Positions 54,996 through 62,396 of a stretch of DNA of 64,000 bases are shown in pieces. Every line of letters starts with the position of its first letter. Position 1 is the first letter of the stretch. The DNA comes from Pseudomonas cremoris (GTDB lineage Bacteria > Pseudomonadota > Gammaproteobacteria > Pseudomonadales > Pseudomonadaceae), in contig NZ_JAAXCY010000002.1 in NCBI RefSeq assembly GCF_014230465.1, forward strand, positions 186,001 through 250,000. The letters are read 5' to 3'. The notes beneath the pieces are model-generated. The model ran no database searches and was not told the DNA's origin. It saw nothing but the letters and a program-made list of their open reading frames with translations. The position numbers and the translations under genes were made by a program.

Positions 54996-55801
54996 CAGAT
55001 CGCATCCCCCAAGCGCTGCTTGCGCGCGTAAAGCTTGTCGGCCTTGCGCTGCAACAGGCTCAACGACGCCGATTGCTCCGCCAGGATCTGGCGCAACGGC
55101 TGACGGAAGTAACCCTTGAGGAAGCGCAGCTTGTCACGACGAGTGAGGCCAATGTCCAGGGCCGAGTAGTACAGCGCGGAGAGGTCCTTGTCGCGCCAGC
55201 GCAGCGGCAAATGGGCACGCAGTTGGGCGCGATGCAGGTCGATCACCGACAGCTTTATGTTCTTCGCGTCGATGGGCTGCGCGGTGTCCAGCAGGAAGTG
55301 GCACAGGTAGCAGTCGCGATGATTTACGCCGCCACGGTGCATGTCGCCGACCATGCGCGCCAACTCGGCAGTCAGGGCATGACGCAACGCAGGGGTTGGC
55401 GGTTCGGCCACCCAGTTGATTGTCAGGTCTTCAAGGCTGACGGTCGGCGCCAGCTCTTCGGTGATGATGAACGAATGCTGGTCTGCCGGGTTGCTGCCCT
55501 TTTCGCCGAAGGCTACGCCAGTCATGGTCGGCACGCCGAGATCCTGCAGGCGATGGATCGCCGCCCACTCAAGGCCTGCGCCCAGTACCGGCAGCTTGGC
55601 GGTGATCAGGTTCTTGAAGATCTCTCCCCAGCCAATGCCACGGTGGATCTTCACGAAATACGGACGCCCAGCCACCACGGTACGCAAGGTGCGACGCGCC
55701 GCCAGCTCACGGAATACTTCGCCTTGCAGTTTCTCGACTTCGGCAAAGGCATCAAGCCCGGCCCATAACGTCTTGAACGGTTCGGCAAGAATCAACTTCA
55801 T
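54995..55801 (-). CDS. waaP: Lipopolysaccharide core heptose(I) kinase WaaP
   Basis: WaaP phosphorylates heptose I of the inner core, which is essential for P. aeruginosa viability. The 268-residue protein matches that length. It shows the ATP-lysine PYFVKIHRG (Lys51), the catalytic loop HRDCYLCHFLL with Asp163 (the residue shown to be needed in P. aeruginosa), and the metal motif VIDLHRAQ (Asp188). The ATG at 55801 overlaps waaG by four bases. A much longer open frame upstream reads through waaG and is rejected. Confidence 0.96.
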   Translation of the reverse strand: MKLILAEPFKTLWAGLDAFAEVEKLQGEVFRELAARRTLRTVVAGRPYFVKIHRGIGWGEIFKNLITAKLPVLGAGLEWAAIHRLQDLGVPTMTGVAFGEKGSNPADQHSFIITEELAPTVSLEDLTINWVAEPPTPALRHALTAELARMVGDMHRGGVNHRDCYLCHFLLDTAQPIDAKNIKLSVIDLHRAQLRAHLPLRWRDKDLSALYYSALDIGLTRRDKLRFLKGYFRQPLRQILAEQSASLSLLQRKADKLYARKQRLGDAI

Positions 55802-56922
55802 CGTTTTGGCTCCGCCAGAATCACATCCGCAGCGTGCTGCGGCATGCTGTAGAGGTCGGCCGTCTCGGCGAAGGCCAACCCATTGCGGCCCCAGGCCGCG
55901 CGCTGTGCAGTGTCGGTGAGCATCTGTGTCAGGTACTGGTTGAGCTGGTTCTGCTCGAACGGCTCGTCCAGCACCAGGCCGCAATCGGCTTCGGCGATGT
56001 AGTGGGCATAACCACACACGGCCGAGACCAGCACCGGCAACCCGGCCACCAGGGCTTCAAGCAGCACAGTGCCGGTGTTTTCGTTGTACGCCGGGTGGAT
56101 CAACAGGTCGGCGCCCAACAGGAAACGCGGGATATCGCTACGCCCCTTGAGGAACTGCACGTTATCCCCCAGGCCCAGCGTGGCGCTTTGCAGTTGGAAT
56201 ACTTTGGGGTCGTCCTGGCCGATTACAAACAGGCGCGTGCGCTTTTTCAGCTCCGCCGGCAACGCGGCCACGGCCTTGAGGCTGCGGTCGACGCCCTTGG
56301 TCTTGAAGCCCGAGCCGATTTGCACCAGCAACAAGTCGTCGTCGCCCAAGTTGAATTCCTTGCGGAACCCTTCGCGGATTTCAGCCGCATTCGGCGGCGC
56401 GCGGCGGTCCTGAGCAATGCCCGGCGGCAGCAGGTGGAAACGCTCGAGCGGCGTGTCGTAATGCTTGATGAACAGCGGCTGCTGCACTTCAGAGATCATC
56501 AAGACTTCGGTCTTGGCGTCCTTGGCGAACACCGCGCGCTCATAGTCGGCAAAGTGTTTGTAGCGACCAAAATAACGGTACAGACCGTGGCGCAGGTTTT
56601 GCGCCTTGTCTTCAAAGCAGCCATCGGCGGCGTAATACACGTCCAGGCCGGGCATTTTGTTGAAGCCGATCAAGCGGTCCACCGGGCGTTTGGCCAGGTC
56701 GGCCTCCATCCAAGCGCTGAGTTTTTCATTGCGCCGATGATTGAAGAACGCCTTGACCGGCGCCACCAACACCTCAAAACCGGGCGGAATGTCACCTTCC
56801 CAGATCAGCGTGTAGACACGAATTTGATGGCCGCGCTGCTGGCACTCCAGGGCGATGCGCATGAAGTCGCGCTGCAAGCCACCGAAGGGGAAGTATTTGT
56901 ACAGAACAAAAGCCAGTTGCAT
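55798..56922 (-). CDS. waaG: Core glucosyltransferase WaaG (GT4)
   Basis: WaaG adds the first outer-core sugar to heptose II. The 374-residue GT4 enzyme has the N-terminal acceptor domain beginning MQLAFVLYKYFPFGGLQRDFMRIALE and the C-terminal donor domain with LVQIGSGFKTKGVDRSLKA and HPAYNENTGTVLLEALVAGLPVLVS, which holds the EX7E glutamates. It overlaps waaC by one base and waaP by four, within the tight waaF operon. Confidence 0.95.
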   Translation of the reverse strand: MQLAFVLYKYFPFGGLQRDFMRIALECQQRGHQIRVYTLIWEGDIPPGFEVLVAPVKAFFNHRRNEKLSAWMEADLAKRPVDRLIGFNKMPGLDVYYAADGCFEDKAQNLRHGLYRYFGRYKHFADYERAVFAKDAKTEVLMISEVQQPLFIKHYDTPLERFHLLPPGIAQDRRAPPNAAEIREGFRKEFNLGDDDLLLVQIGSGFKTKGVDRSLKAVAALPAELKKRTRLFVIGQDDPKVFQLQSATLGLGDNVQFLKGRSDIPRFLLGADLLIHPAYNENTGTVLLEALVAGLPVLVSAVCGYAHYIAEADCGLVLDEPFEQNQLNQYLTQMLTDTAQRAAWGRNGLAFAETADLYSMPQHAADVILAEPKR

Positions 56923-57983
56923 CAGTGCAGCTCCTCAGCCAGTAACAACGTGCTCAGTCGGCTTGCCACACGCTCAGGGTTCAAGCGCGTGAAGCACAGG
57001 GGCGACTCGCGCTTGATGTCGAACCGACGCAGGTCGTCGGCCGTCGGTTGATAGGTACATTGCTTTTGCAGGCACGGTGCGCAGGCGAAGTCGCTGGCCA
57101 AGTGAATCTGGCCCTTGCCATAGGCACCCGTGAGACCAGGGTTGGTTGGGCCAAACAGCGAGATAGTCGGCACATCCAGCGCGGCGGCGAGGTGACCAAG
57201 ACCGGTGTCCACCGCCACGCAGGCACGCGCACCGGCCAATACGCGAGCCACACCGGCCAGGTTCAACTTGGGCAGCACTTCGGCGTTTTTCAGGCCTTGG
57301 GCCAGGCGCTCGGCACGGGCTTTTTCGACGGCATTGCCCCAGGGCAGTTTCACGTCCACGCCCAGGCGACCCATGCGCTCGGCCAGCTCGCGCCAGTAGG
57401 CTTCGGGCCAGTGCTTGGTGTCCCAGGTGGTGCCGTGCAATAGCAAAACGAAAGGCTTTTTCGGCGGTAGACCGATCAGTTTGTCGACACTCAGACCGTA
57501 ATCGCCCAAGGCCTTGGGCAGGTCATAGCCAAGAGCCACCGCGAACAATTGGCGCAGACGCTCCACCGCGTGCTGCCCACGGGCCACGGCCAAGCGGCGC
57601 GAGTAGAAACGCGCGGCGATGGGTTCACGGGCGGAGTTTTTGTCAAAGCCGGCCACCGGAGCACGCACGTAGCGGGTCAGCCAGGCGCTCTTGAACAGGC
57701 CCTGGGCATCGATCACCAGATCATATTTGGTCGATTGGACTTGCTGCTTGAAGCGCCGCCATTCGCCGCTCTTGATGGTCTGCCAGATATTTTTGCGCCA
57801 GCGACGAATCGCTACCGGGATCACCTTATCGACCGCCGGGTGCCAGGTCGGGATTTCGGCAAAGCCTTCTTCCACCACCCAGTCGAATCGAATGCCGGGG
57901 ATCGCCCGCGCCGCGTCGGTCAATGCCGGCAAGGCGTGGATCACGTCGCCCAGGGATGAGGTCTTGATTACCAGAACGCGCAA
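56922..57983 (-). CDS. waaC: Heptosyltransferase I
   Basis: WaaC adds the first L-glycero-D-manno-heptose from ADP-heptose to Kdo. The 353-residue GT9 enzyme starts MRVLVIKTSSLGDVIHALPAL, with the catalytic aspartate of the SLGD motif at residue 13. The C-terminal domain has the heptose/ADP-binding region LNLAGVARVLAGARACVAVDTGLGHLAAAL and SLFGPTNPGLTGAYG. It begins one base after waaF ends and overlaps waaG by one base. Confidence 0.96.
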   Translation of the reverse strand: MRVLVIKTSSLGDVIHALPALTDAARAIPGIRFDWVVEEGFAEIPTWHPAVDKVIPVAIRRWRKNIWQTIKSGEWRRFKQQVQSTKYDLVIDAQGLFKSAWLTRYVRAPVAGFDKNSAREPIAARFYSRRLAVARGQHAVERLRQLFAVALGYDLPKALGDYGLSVDKLIGLPPKKPFVLLLHGTTWDTKHWPEAYWRELAERMGRLGVDVKLPWGNAVEKARAERLAQGLKNAEVLPKLNLAGVARVLAGARACVAVDTGLGHLAAALDVPTISLFGPTNPGLTGAYGKGQIHLASDFACAPCLQKQCTYQPTADDLRRFDIKRESPLCFTRLNPERVASRLSTLLLAEELH

Positions 57984-57984
57984 A

Positions 57985-59019
57985 CTATCGGACCTCGTCC
58001 GCAGGACCTTGCAGCCGCTGCAAGGCTTCGTTCACCGGCTGCGGCAGCAACTGGCGCATGCAGTTGTAGTGGCCGAAACGGCAGGTGCGCTCGAAACACG
58101 GGCTGCACTCCAGCCCCAGGCGCACCACTTCAACCTTGTCGGCCAGTGGCGGCGTGAAGCCTGGTGAAGTAGAGCCATACACGGCCACCAGCGGGCGGTT
58201 CAGCGCAGCGGCTACGTGCATCAGGCCGGAGTCGTTGGACACCACCGAATCGGCACAGGACAGCAGGTCGATCGCTTCGGCGAGGGATGTATCACCACTC
58301 AGGTTGACGGCTTCCTCGCGCAGGCCTGGTATCAGGCGCTGGCGAATATCTTCACCGACCGGGTGATCCTTTTTCGAACCGAACAGCCACACCTGCCAAC
58401 CTTCGCGGATCTTGGCCTCGGCAACTTTTGCGTAATGCTCCGACGGCCAGCGCTTGGACTCGCCAAACTCGGCGCCTGGGCACAGCGCCAATACCGGACG
58501 ATCCAGGGTCAGGCCGAACTTGGCCAACGCCGCGTCGCGGCTCACCGGGTCGATCTGCAAGCTCGGGCGCGGGTACGGCTGCGGCAACTCGGCGCCCGGC
58601 GCGTAGGCCAGAGCCATGAAGCGCTCGATCATCAGTGGGTAGCGGGCCTTGTCCAACGTGCGCACATCGTTAAGCAGCACATAGCGAAACTCGCCGCGCC
58701 AGCCGGTGCGCTTGGGGATGCCGGCAAAGTAAGGCACCAATGCGGACTTGAGCGAGTTGGGCAGCAGTATTGCTTGGTCGTACTGGCCGGCCAGGGATTT
58801 GCCGATGCGACGACGCGTAGCAAGCTCAAGGGCACCGTGGCCGAGCGGAAAGCTCAAGGCCGCGCGCACTTGCGGCATACGCTCAAGGATCGGGCGGCTC
58901 CACTCAGGGGCGAGCACGTCGATCTGGCAGTCGGGATGACGCTGTTTCAGGCACTGGAACAGTGTCTGCGCCATCACCATGTCACCGACCCAACTGGGCC
59001 CAACGATCAGAATATTCAT
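57985..59019 (-). CDS. waaF: Heptosyltransferase II
   Basis: WaaF adds the second inner-core heptose. The 344-residue GT9 protein starts MNILIVGPSWVGDMVMAQTLFQ, with WVGD carrying the catalytic Asp near residue 13. The C-terminal donor site is SCADSVVSNDSGLMHVAAALNRPLVAVYGSTSPGFTPPL. It is the first gene of the operon running to 52076 and is 54 bases after glnE on the same strand. In P. aeruginosa ilvE lies between these two genes; here the gap is empty apart from a hairpin at 59040. Confidence 0.96.
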   Translation of the reverse strand: MNILIVGPSWVGDMVMAQTLFQCLKQRHPDCQIDVLAPEWSRPILERMPQVRAALSFPLGHGALELATRRRIGKSLAGQYDQAILLPNSLKSALVPYFAGIPKRTGWRGEFRYVLLNDVRTLDKARYPLMIERFMALAYAPGAELPQPYPRPSLQIDPVSRDAALAKFGLTLDRPVLALCPGAEFGESKRWPSEHYAKVAEAKIREGWQVWLFGSKKDHPVGEDIRQRLIPGLREEAVNLSGDTSLAEAIDLLSCADSVVSNDSGLMHVAAALNRPLVAVYGSTSPGFTPPLADKVEVVRLGLECSPCFERTCRFGHYNCMRQLLPQPVNEALQRLQGPADEVR

Positions 59020-59039
59020 GTAGTTTCCACAAACGATGC

Positions 59040-59059
59040 GGGGAGGCTTATGCCTCCCC
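59040..59059. promoter_or_regulatory. Hairpin between glnE and waaF
   Basis: GGGGAGGC-TTAT-GCCTCCCC is a perfect 8-bp stem in the 54-base gap. No T run follows on the minus strand, so it is a structured spacer or weak terminator and not a clear one. Confidence 0.4.
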
Positions 59060-59073
59060 GCCCTAATAGTGTT

Positions 59074-62013
59074 TCAGCTCAACCCCAGCTCCTGCCAGAT
59101 TCGCATCACCTGGCGCCGTTCGTCGGCGAACTGATCCCCGGCCACCGTACCGGCCTCGTTTTGCAAGGCTTGGCGGTGCGCGGCGGAACGGTAGGCCTTA
59201 TACACCTCGCGCAGCAGGTGGGCATCGGCGGCGGGCATCAAGCCCACCTGCTCCAGGCCTTCCAGAATGCGGATATTATCGGTGTAGCGCAGCAACGATG
59301 GATGTTGCGCAGACCACGCCAAAGCCGCGTATTGCACCATAAATTCAATATCGACGATACCTCCGGCGTCCTGCTTGAGGTCGAACGCCGCCGTGGCCTC
59401 GAAGGCATTGGCGCCGGTGCCGGCCGCCGTGGTCTTGGTGCCCAGGTTATCGCGCATCTTGGCGCGCATCTCGCTGACCTCTTGGCGCAGCTTGGCCAGG
59501 TCGCGCTCACGGCCTAACACGTTTGCCCGCACCTGCTCGAACGCATGGCCCACATCCTGGCTCCCCACCAGCACCCGCGCGCGGATCAGGGCCTGATGCT
59601 CCCAGGTCCAGGCTTCATTTTGTTGATAGCGATCAAACGCCCCCAGCGAACTGACCAAAAGCCCGGAAGCACCGGAAGGTCGCAAGCGCATGTCCACTTC
59701 ATACAACTGGCCGGAGTTGGTCTGGGTGGTCAGCAAGTGAATGATCCGCTGGCCCAGGCGCGTGAAGAACTGCGCACCATCAATCGGCTTGGCGCCATCG
59801 GTTTCCGCCTGCGGGTCACCATCGTGGATAAACACCAGGTCCAGGTCCGAACCATGCCCCAATTCGATGCCGCCGACTTTCCCGTAACCGACAATGATGA
59901 ACCCAGGGTCGCACAAGGTGCCGTCCAACCGCTGCGGCGAGCCATGGCGCGCCACGGTCTGGCGCCAGGCCAGGGCCAGCACTTGTTCGAGGATGGCTTC
60001 GGCGAGCCAGGTCAGGTAGTCGCTGACTTTCATCAGCGGCAGGCTGCCGGCGATTTCCGAAGCGGCCACGCGCAGGCGGTGGGCCAGCTTGAAGTGACGC
60101 AGGGCTTCCATTTGCTGCTCAAGGTCATCCTCAGGGATGCGCGTAAGGCGTTCGCGCAACTCGGCGGCCAACTCCGGCGCCAGTGGCGGCTTGAATAGGC
60201 GCCCCTCGTTGAGCAATTCGTCCAGCAGCAGCGGGAAGCGGGTGATCTGCTCGGCGATCCACGGGCTGGCAGCGCACAGGGTCAGCAGTCGGCGCAGGGC
60301 GTCGGGGTTTTCCGTGAGCAGGACGAGGTAGGCGGAACGTCGGGCCACGGCTTCCACCAGTGGCAATACGCGCTCCAACACCAGGTCCGGGTTGGCGTGT
60401 TCGACAGCCTGGGCCAGCAGGCGCGGTATGAACGCATCCAGGCGCTCACGTCCGAGGCGCTGCATGGCGCGCAATTGCGGGCTGTTGCGCAGACCGGCCA
60501 GGGCCTTGAGGGCCTTGGTGGCATCGGTAAAGCCGCCTTCGGCCAGTTGGCGGCAAGCGGCCTCTTCATCTTGAGATTCTTCCCACAACGGCAGCCACTC
60601 ACCGCCTACCACCAGCTCGCTTTCCTCGCCTTCCTCTTCATCCGGGTCGGCGATGACTTGGCGGAAATGCCAGTCCACTCGGCCACGCCAGTACATCAAT
60701 CGCTCGTGGAACGCAGCCCAATCGTCAAAGCCCAGCATAAAGGCAATGCGCGCCTGGTCTTCCGGACTGTCTGGGAGCATCTGGGTCTGGCGGTCGGCAA
60801 TCGCCTGGATGGCGTGCTCGGTGTAACGCAGGAATTCATAGCCATCGCGCAGTTCAGCGATCACTGCCGGCGGCAGGTAACCCTGGCCTTCCAGGGTGCC
60901 GAGCACCTTGAGCAGTGGGCGTTGTTGCAGGCTGAGGTCGCGACCGCCGTGGATCAGTTGGAAGGCCTGGGCAATAAACTCGACTTCACGAATACCGCCC
61001 GAGCCCAGCTTGATGTTGCCGGCCATGCCTTTGCGCCGCACTTCCTGCTGGATCAGCTGCTTCATGGTGCGCAGCGCTTCGATAGCGGAAAAATCCAGGT
61101 AACGCCGGTAAACAAACGGTCGCAACATGTCGAGCAACTGCGCGCCGGCCACCTGATCACCCGCCACCACCCGCGCCTTGATCATGGCGTAGCGTTCCCA
61201 GTCGCGGCCCTGATCCTGGTAGTACTGCTCCAGCGCGTTGAAACTGAGCACCAGTGCACCGGCCGAACCGTAGGGACGCAGGCGCATATCGACACGAAAC
61301 ACGAAACCATCGACGGTCATCGGGTCGAGGGCCTTGATCAGTTTTTGACCAAGACGGATAAAAAACTCCTGGTTGTCCAGGGAGCGCTTCACGCCCACGG
61401 TTTCGCCGCCCTCGGGGTAGGCGAAGATCAGGTCGATATCAGATGACAGGTTCAACTCGACCGCGCCGAGCTTGCCCATACCCAGGATGACCATGTGCTG
61501 CGGCTCACCGCTACGCCGACCGGTAGGCGTGCCGAACTGCACGCAGTGGCGCTGGTACAACCATTGATAGGCCTGGTCGATGCTGGCGTCGGCCATATCG
61601 GAGAGATCGCGACAGGTTTGCACCAGATCTGCCTGGCGCGTCAGGTCGCGCCAGATGATGCGAACCTGTTGACGCGTGCGCTGGCGGCGCAGCACACGGC
61701 CCAACTCATCTTCTGTTTCGGCTTGTTGCACAGCGCCGGCAATTTGCCCGCACAGCTCGCCGGGGGCAAAACCTCGGTCCAGCTCGCCCCAGGCCACCAG
61801 CTCCAGCAACATCAAAGGGTCACGAACACTCTGTTCAATGACGAAATCACTGGCGGCGCACACGCGGGCGAAATCGGCCCAGCGTTGCGGCGTCCAGGTA
61901 GAAAGTCCATGATCGTCGTCCAGCGCGGCCACTGCGTCACGAAATGACTGCTCGGCCCGCTGGGCTTTTGGCAAGAGAATGGCCGGCAGTTCGGCCAGTG
62001 TTGGAAGGCTCAT
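59074..62013 (-). CDS. glnE: Bifunctional glutamine synthetase adenylyltransferase/deadenylyltransferase
   Basis: GlnE adds or removes AMP on glutamine synthetase in response to PII and glutamine. The 979-residue product is full length, with two nucleotidyltransferase domains. The N-terminal removase has LGKLGAVELNLSSDIDLIFAY, and the C-terminal adenylylating domain has GYGKVGGIELGHGSDLDLVFIHD. Both carry the GxSDxD metal motif. A regulatory four-helix region separates them. The ATG at 62013 is used. It is divergent from aceE, whose promoter lies in the 383-base gap. Confidence 0.96.
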   Translation of the reverse strand: MSLPTLAELPAILLPKAQRAEQSFRDAVAALDDDHGLSTWTPQRWADFARVCAASDFVIEQSVRDPLMLLELVAWGELDRGFAPGELCGQIAGAVQQAETEDELGRVLRRQRTRQQVRIIWRDLTRQADLVQTCRDLSDMADASIDQAYQWLYQRHCVQFGTPTGRRSGEPQHMVILGMGKLGAVELNLSSDIDLIFAYPEGGETVGVKRSLDNQEFFIRLGQKLIKALDPMTVDGFVFRVDMRLRPYGSAGALVLSFNALEQYYQDQGRDWERYAMIKARVVAGDQVAGAQLLDMLRPFVYRRYLDFSAIEALRTMKQLIQQEVRRKGMAGNIKLGSGGIREVEFIAQAFQLIHGGRDLSLQQRPLLKVLGTLEGQGYLPPAVIAELRDGYEFLRYTEHAIQAIADRQTQMLPDSPEDQARIAFMLGFDDWAAFHERLMYWRGRVDWHFRQVIADPDEEEGEESELVVGGEWLPLWEESQDEEAACRQLAEGGFTDATKALKALAGLRNSPQLRAMQRLGRERLDAFIPRLLAQAVEHANPDLVLERVLPLVEAVARRSAYLVLLTENPDALRRLLTLCAASPWIAEQITRFPLLLDELLNEGRLFKPPLAPELAAELRERLTRIPEDDLEQQMEALRHFKLAHRLRVAASEIAGSLPLMKVSDYLTWLAEAILEQVLALAWRQTVARHGSPQRLDGTLCDPGFIIVGYGKVGGIELGHGSDLDLVFIHDGDPQAETDGAKPIDGAQFFTRLGQRIIHLLTTQTNSGQLYEVDMRLRPSGASGLLVSSLGAFDRYQQNEAWTWEHQALIRARVLVGSQDVGHAFEQVRANVLGRERDLAKLRQEVSEMRAKMRDNLGTKTTAAGTGANAFEATAAFDLKQDAGGIVDIEFMVQYAALAWSAQHPSLLRYTDNIRILEGLEQVGLMPAADAHLLREVYKAYRSAAHRQALQNEAGTVAGDQFADERRQVMRIWQELGLS

Positions 62014-62396
62014 GGTCTATCCTTGATCGGCGTGTAATTGGCGACTTGTTGTGAACGCAAGAACCACGCTCGGTGAAGGACTGTCGAACAAAGGTTAGAA
62101 ATAGCTGAAATTAATTTCATTTTGGCAGCCAACATCAAGCTTTCACCTTTTCTTGTTCGCAAAAGATCAACAATAACGATTATGCTCACCAGCCAGACCG
62201 AGCCATACGCTCGGTCTTGTGTAGTTTTACTACTCGTATATACATTCGAAAGGCTGAAATGGCCGACGATTTGTAGTAAAACTACAGGACGCCGAAGCAA
62301 CCTTCGGCCATCCAAGAATTTATGTCGTCTGCCCACAAGGCCAGTCGCAAACTTCAGGCAACCGATTCTGGTAGCCTTTCCGCCCTGGAGCAAGCC
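62014..62396. promoter_or_regulatory. glnE-aceE intergenic region with two GntR/FadR-type operators
   Basis: No gene is seen. Two 13-base palindromes are exact reverse complements: GTAGTTTTACTAC (62221-62233) and GTAGTAAAACTAC (62273-62285), with centres 52 bases apart. Each fits the TNGTNNNACNA pattern of FadR-subfamily GntR regulators such as PdhR and LldR. A possible promoter (TTGTGT 62217-62222, 16 bases, TATACA 62239-62244) overlaps the first site. A 9-bp hairpin (62194-62217, AGACCGAGC/GCTCGGTCT) lies just before it, and GCCGAAG/CTTCGGC (62291-62308) lies in the likely leader. Confidence 0.8.

Noticed and set aside
40544..59019. Genomic island or recent transfer of the whole LPS locus
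   Set aside because: No integrase, tRNA edge, direct repeat or clear base-composition break is visible. Most genes are in the conserved pseudomonad order, and only the sulfotransferase-cysC pair and the receptor/lipoprotein pair look like extras.
59040..59059. Intrinsic terminator for glnE
   Set aside because: The stem is perfect but no run of T follows it on the minus strand.
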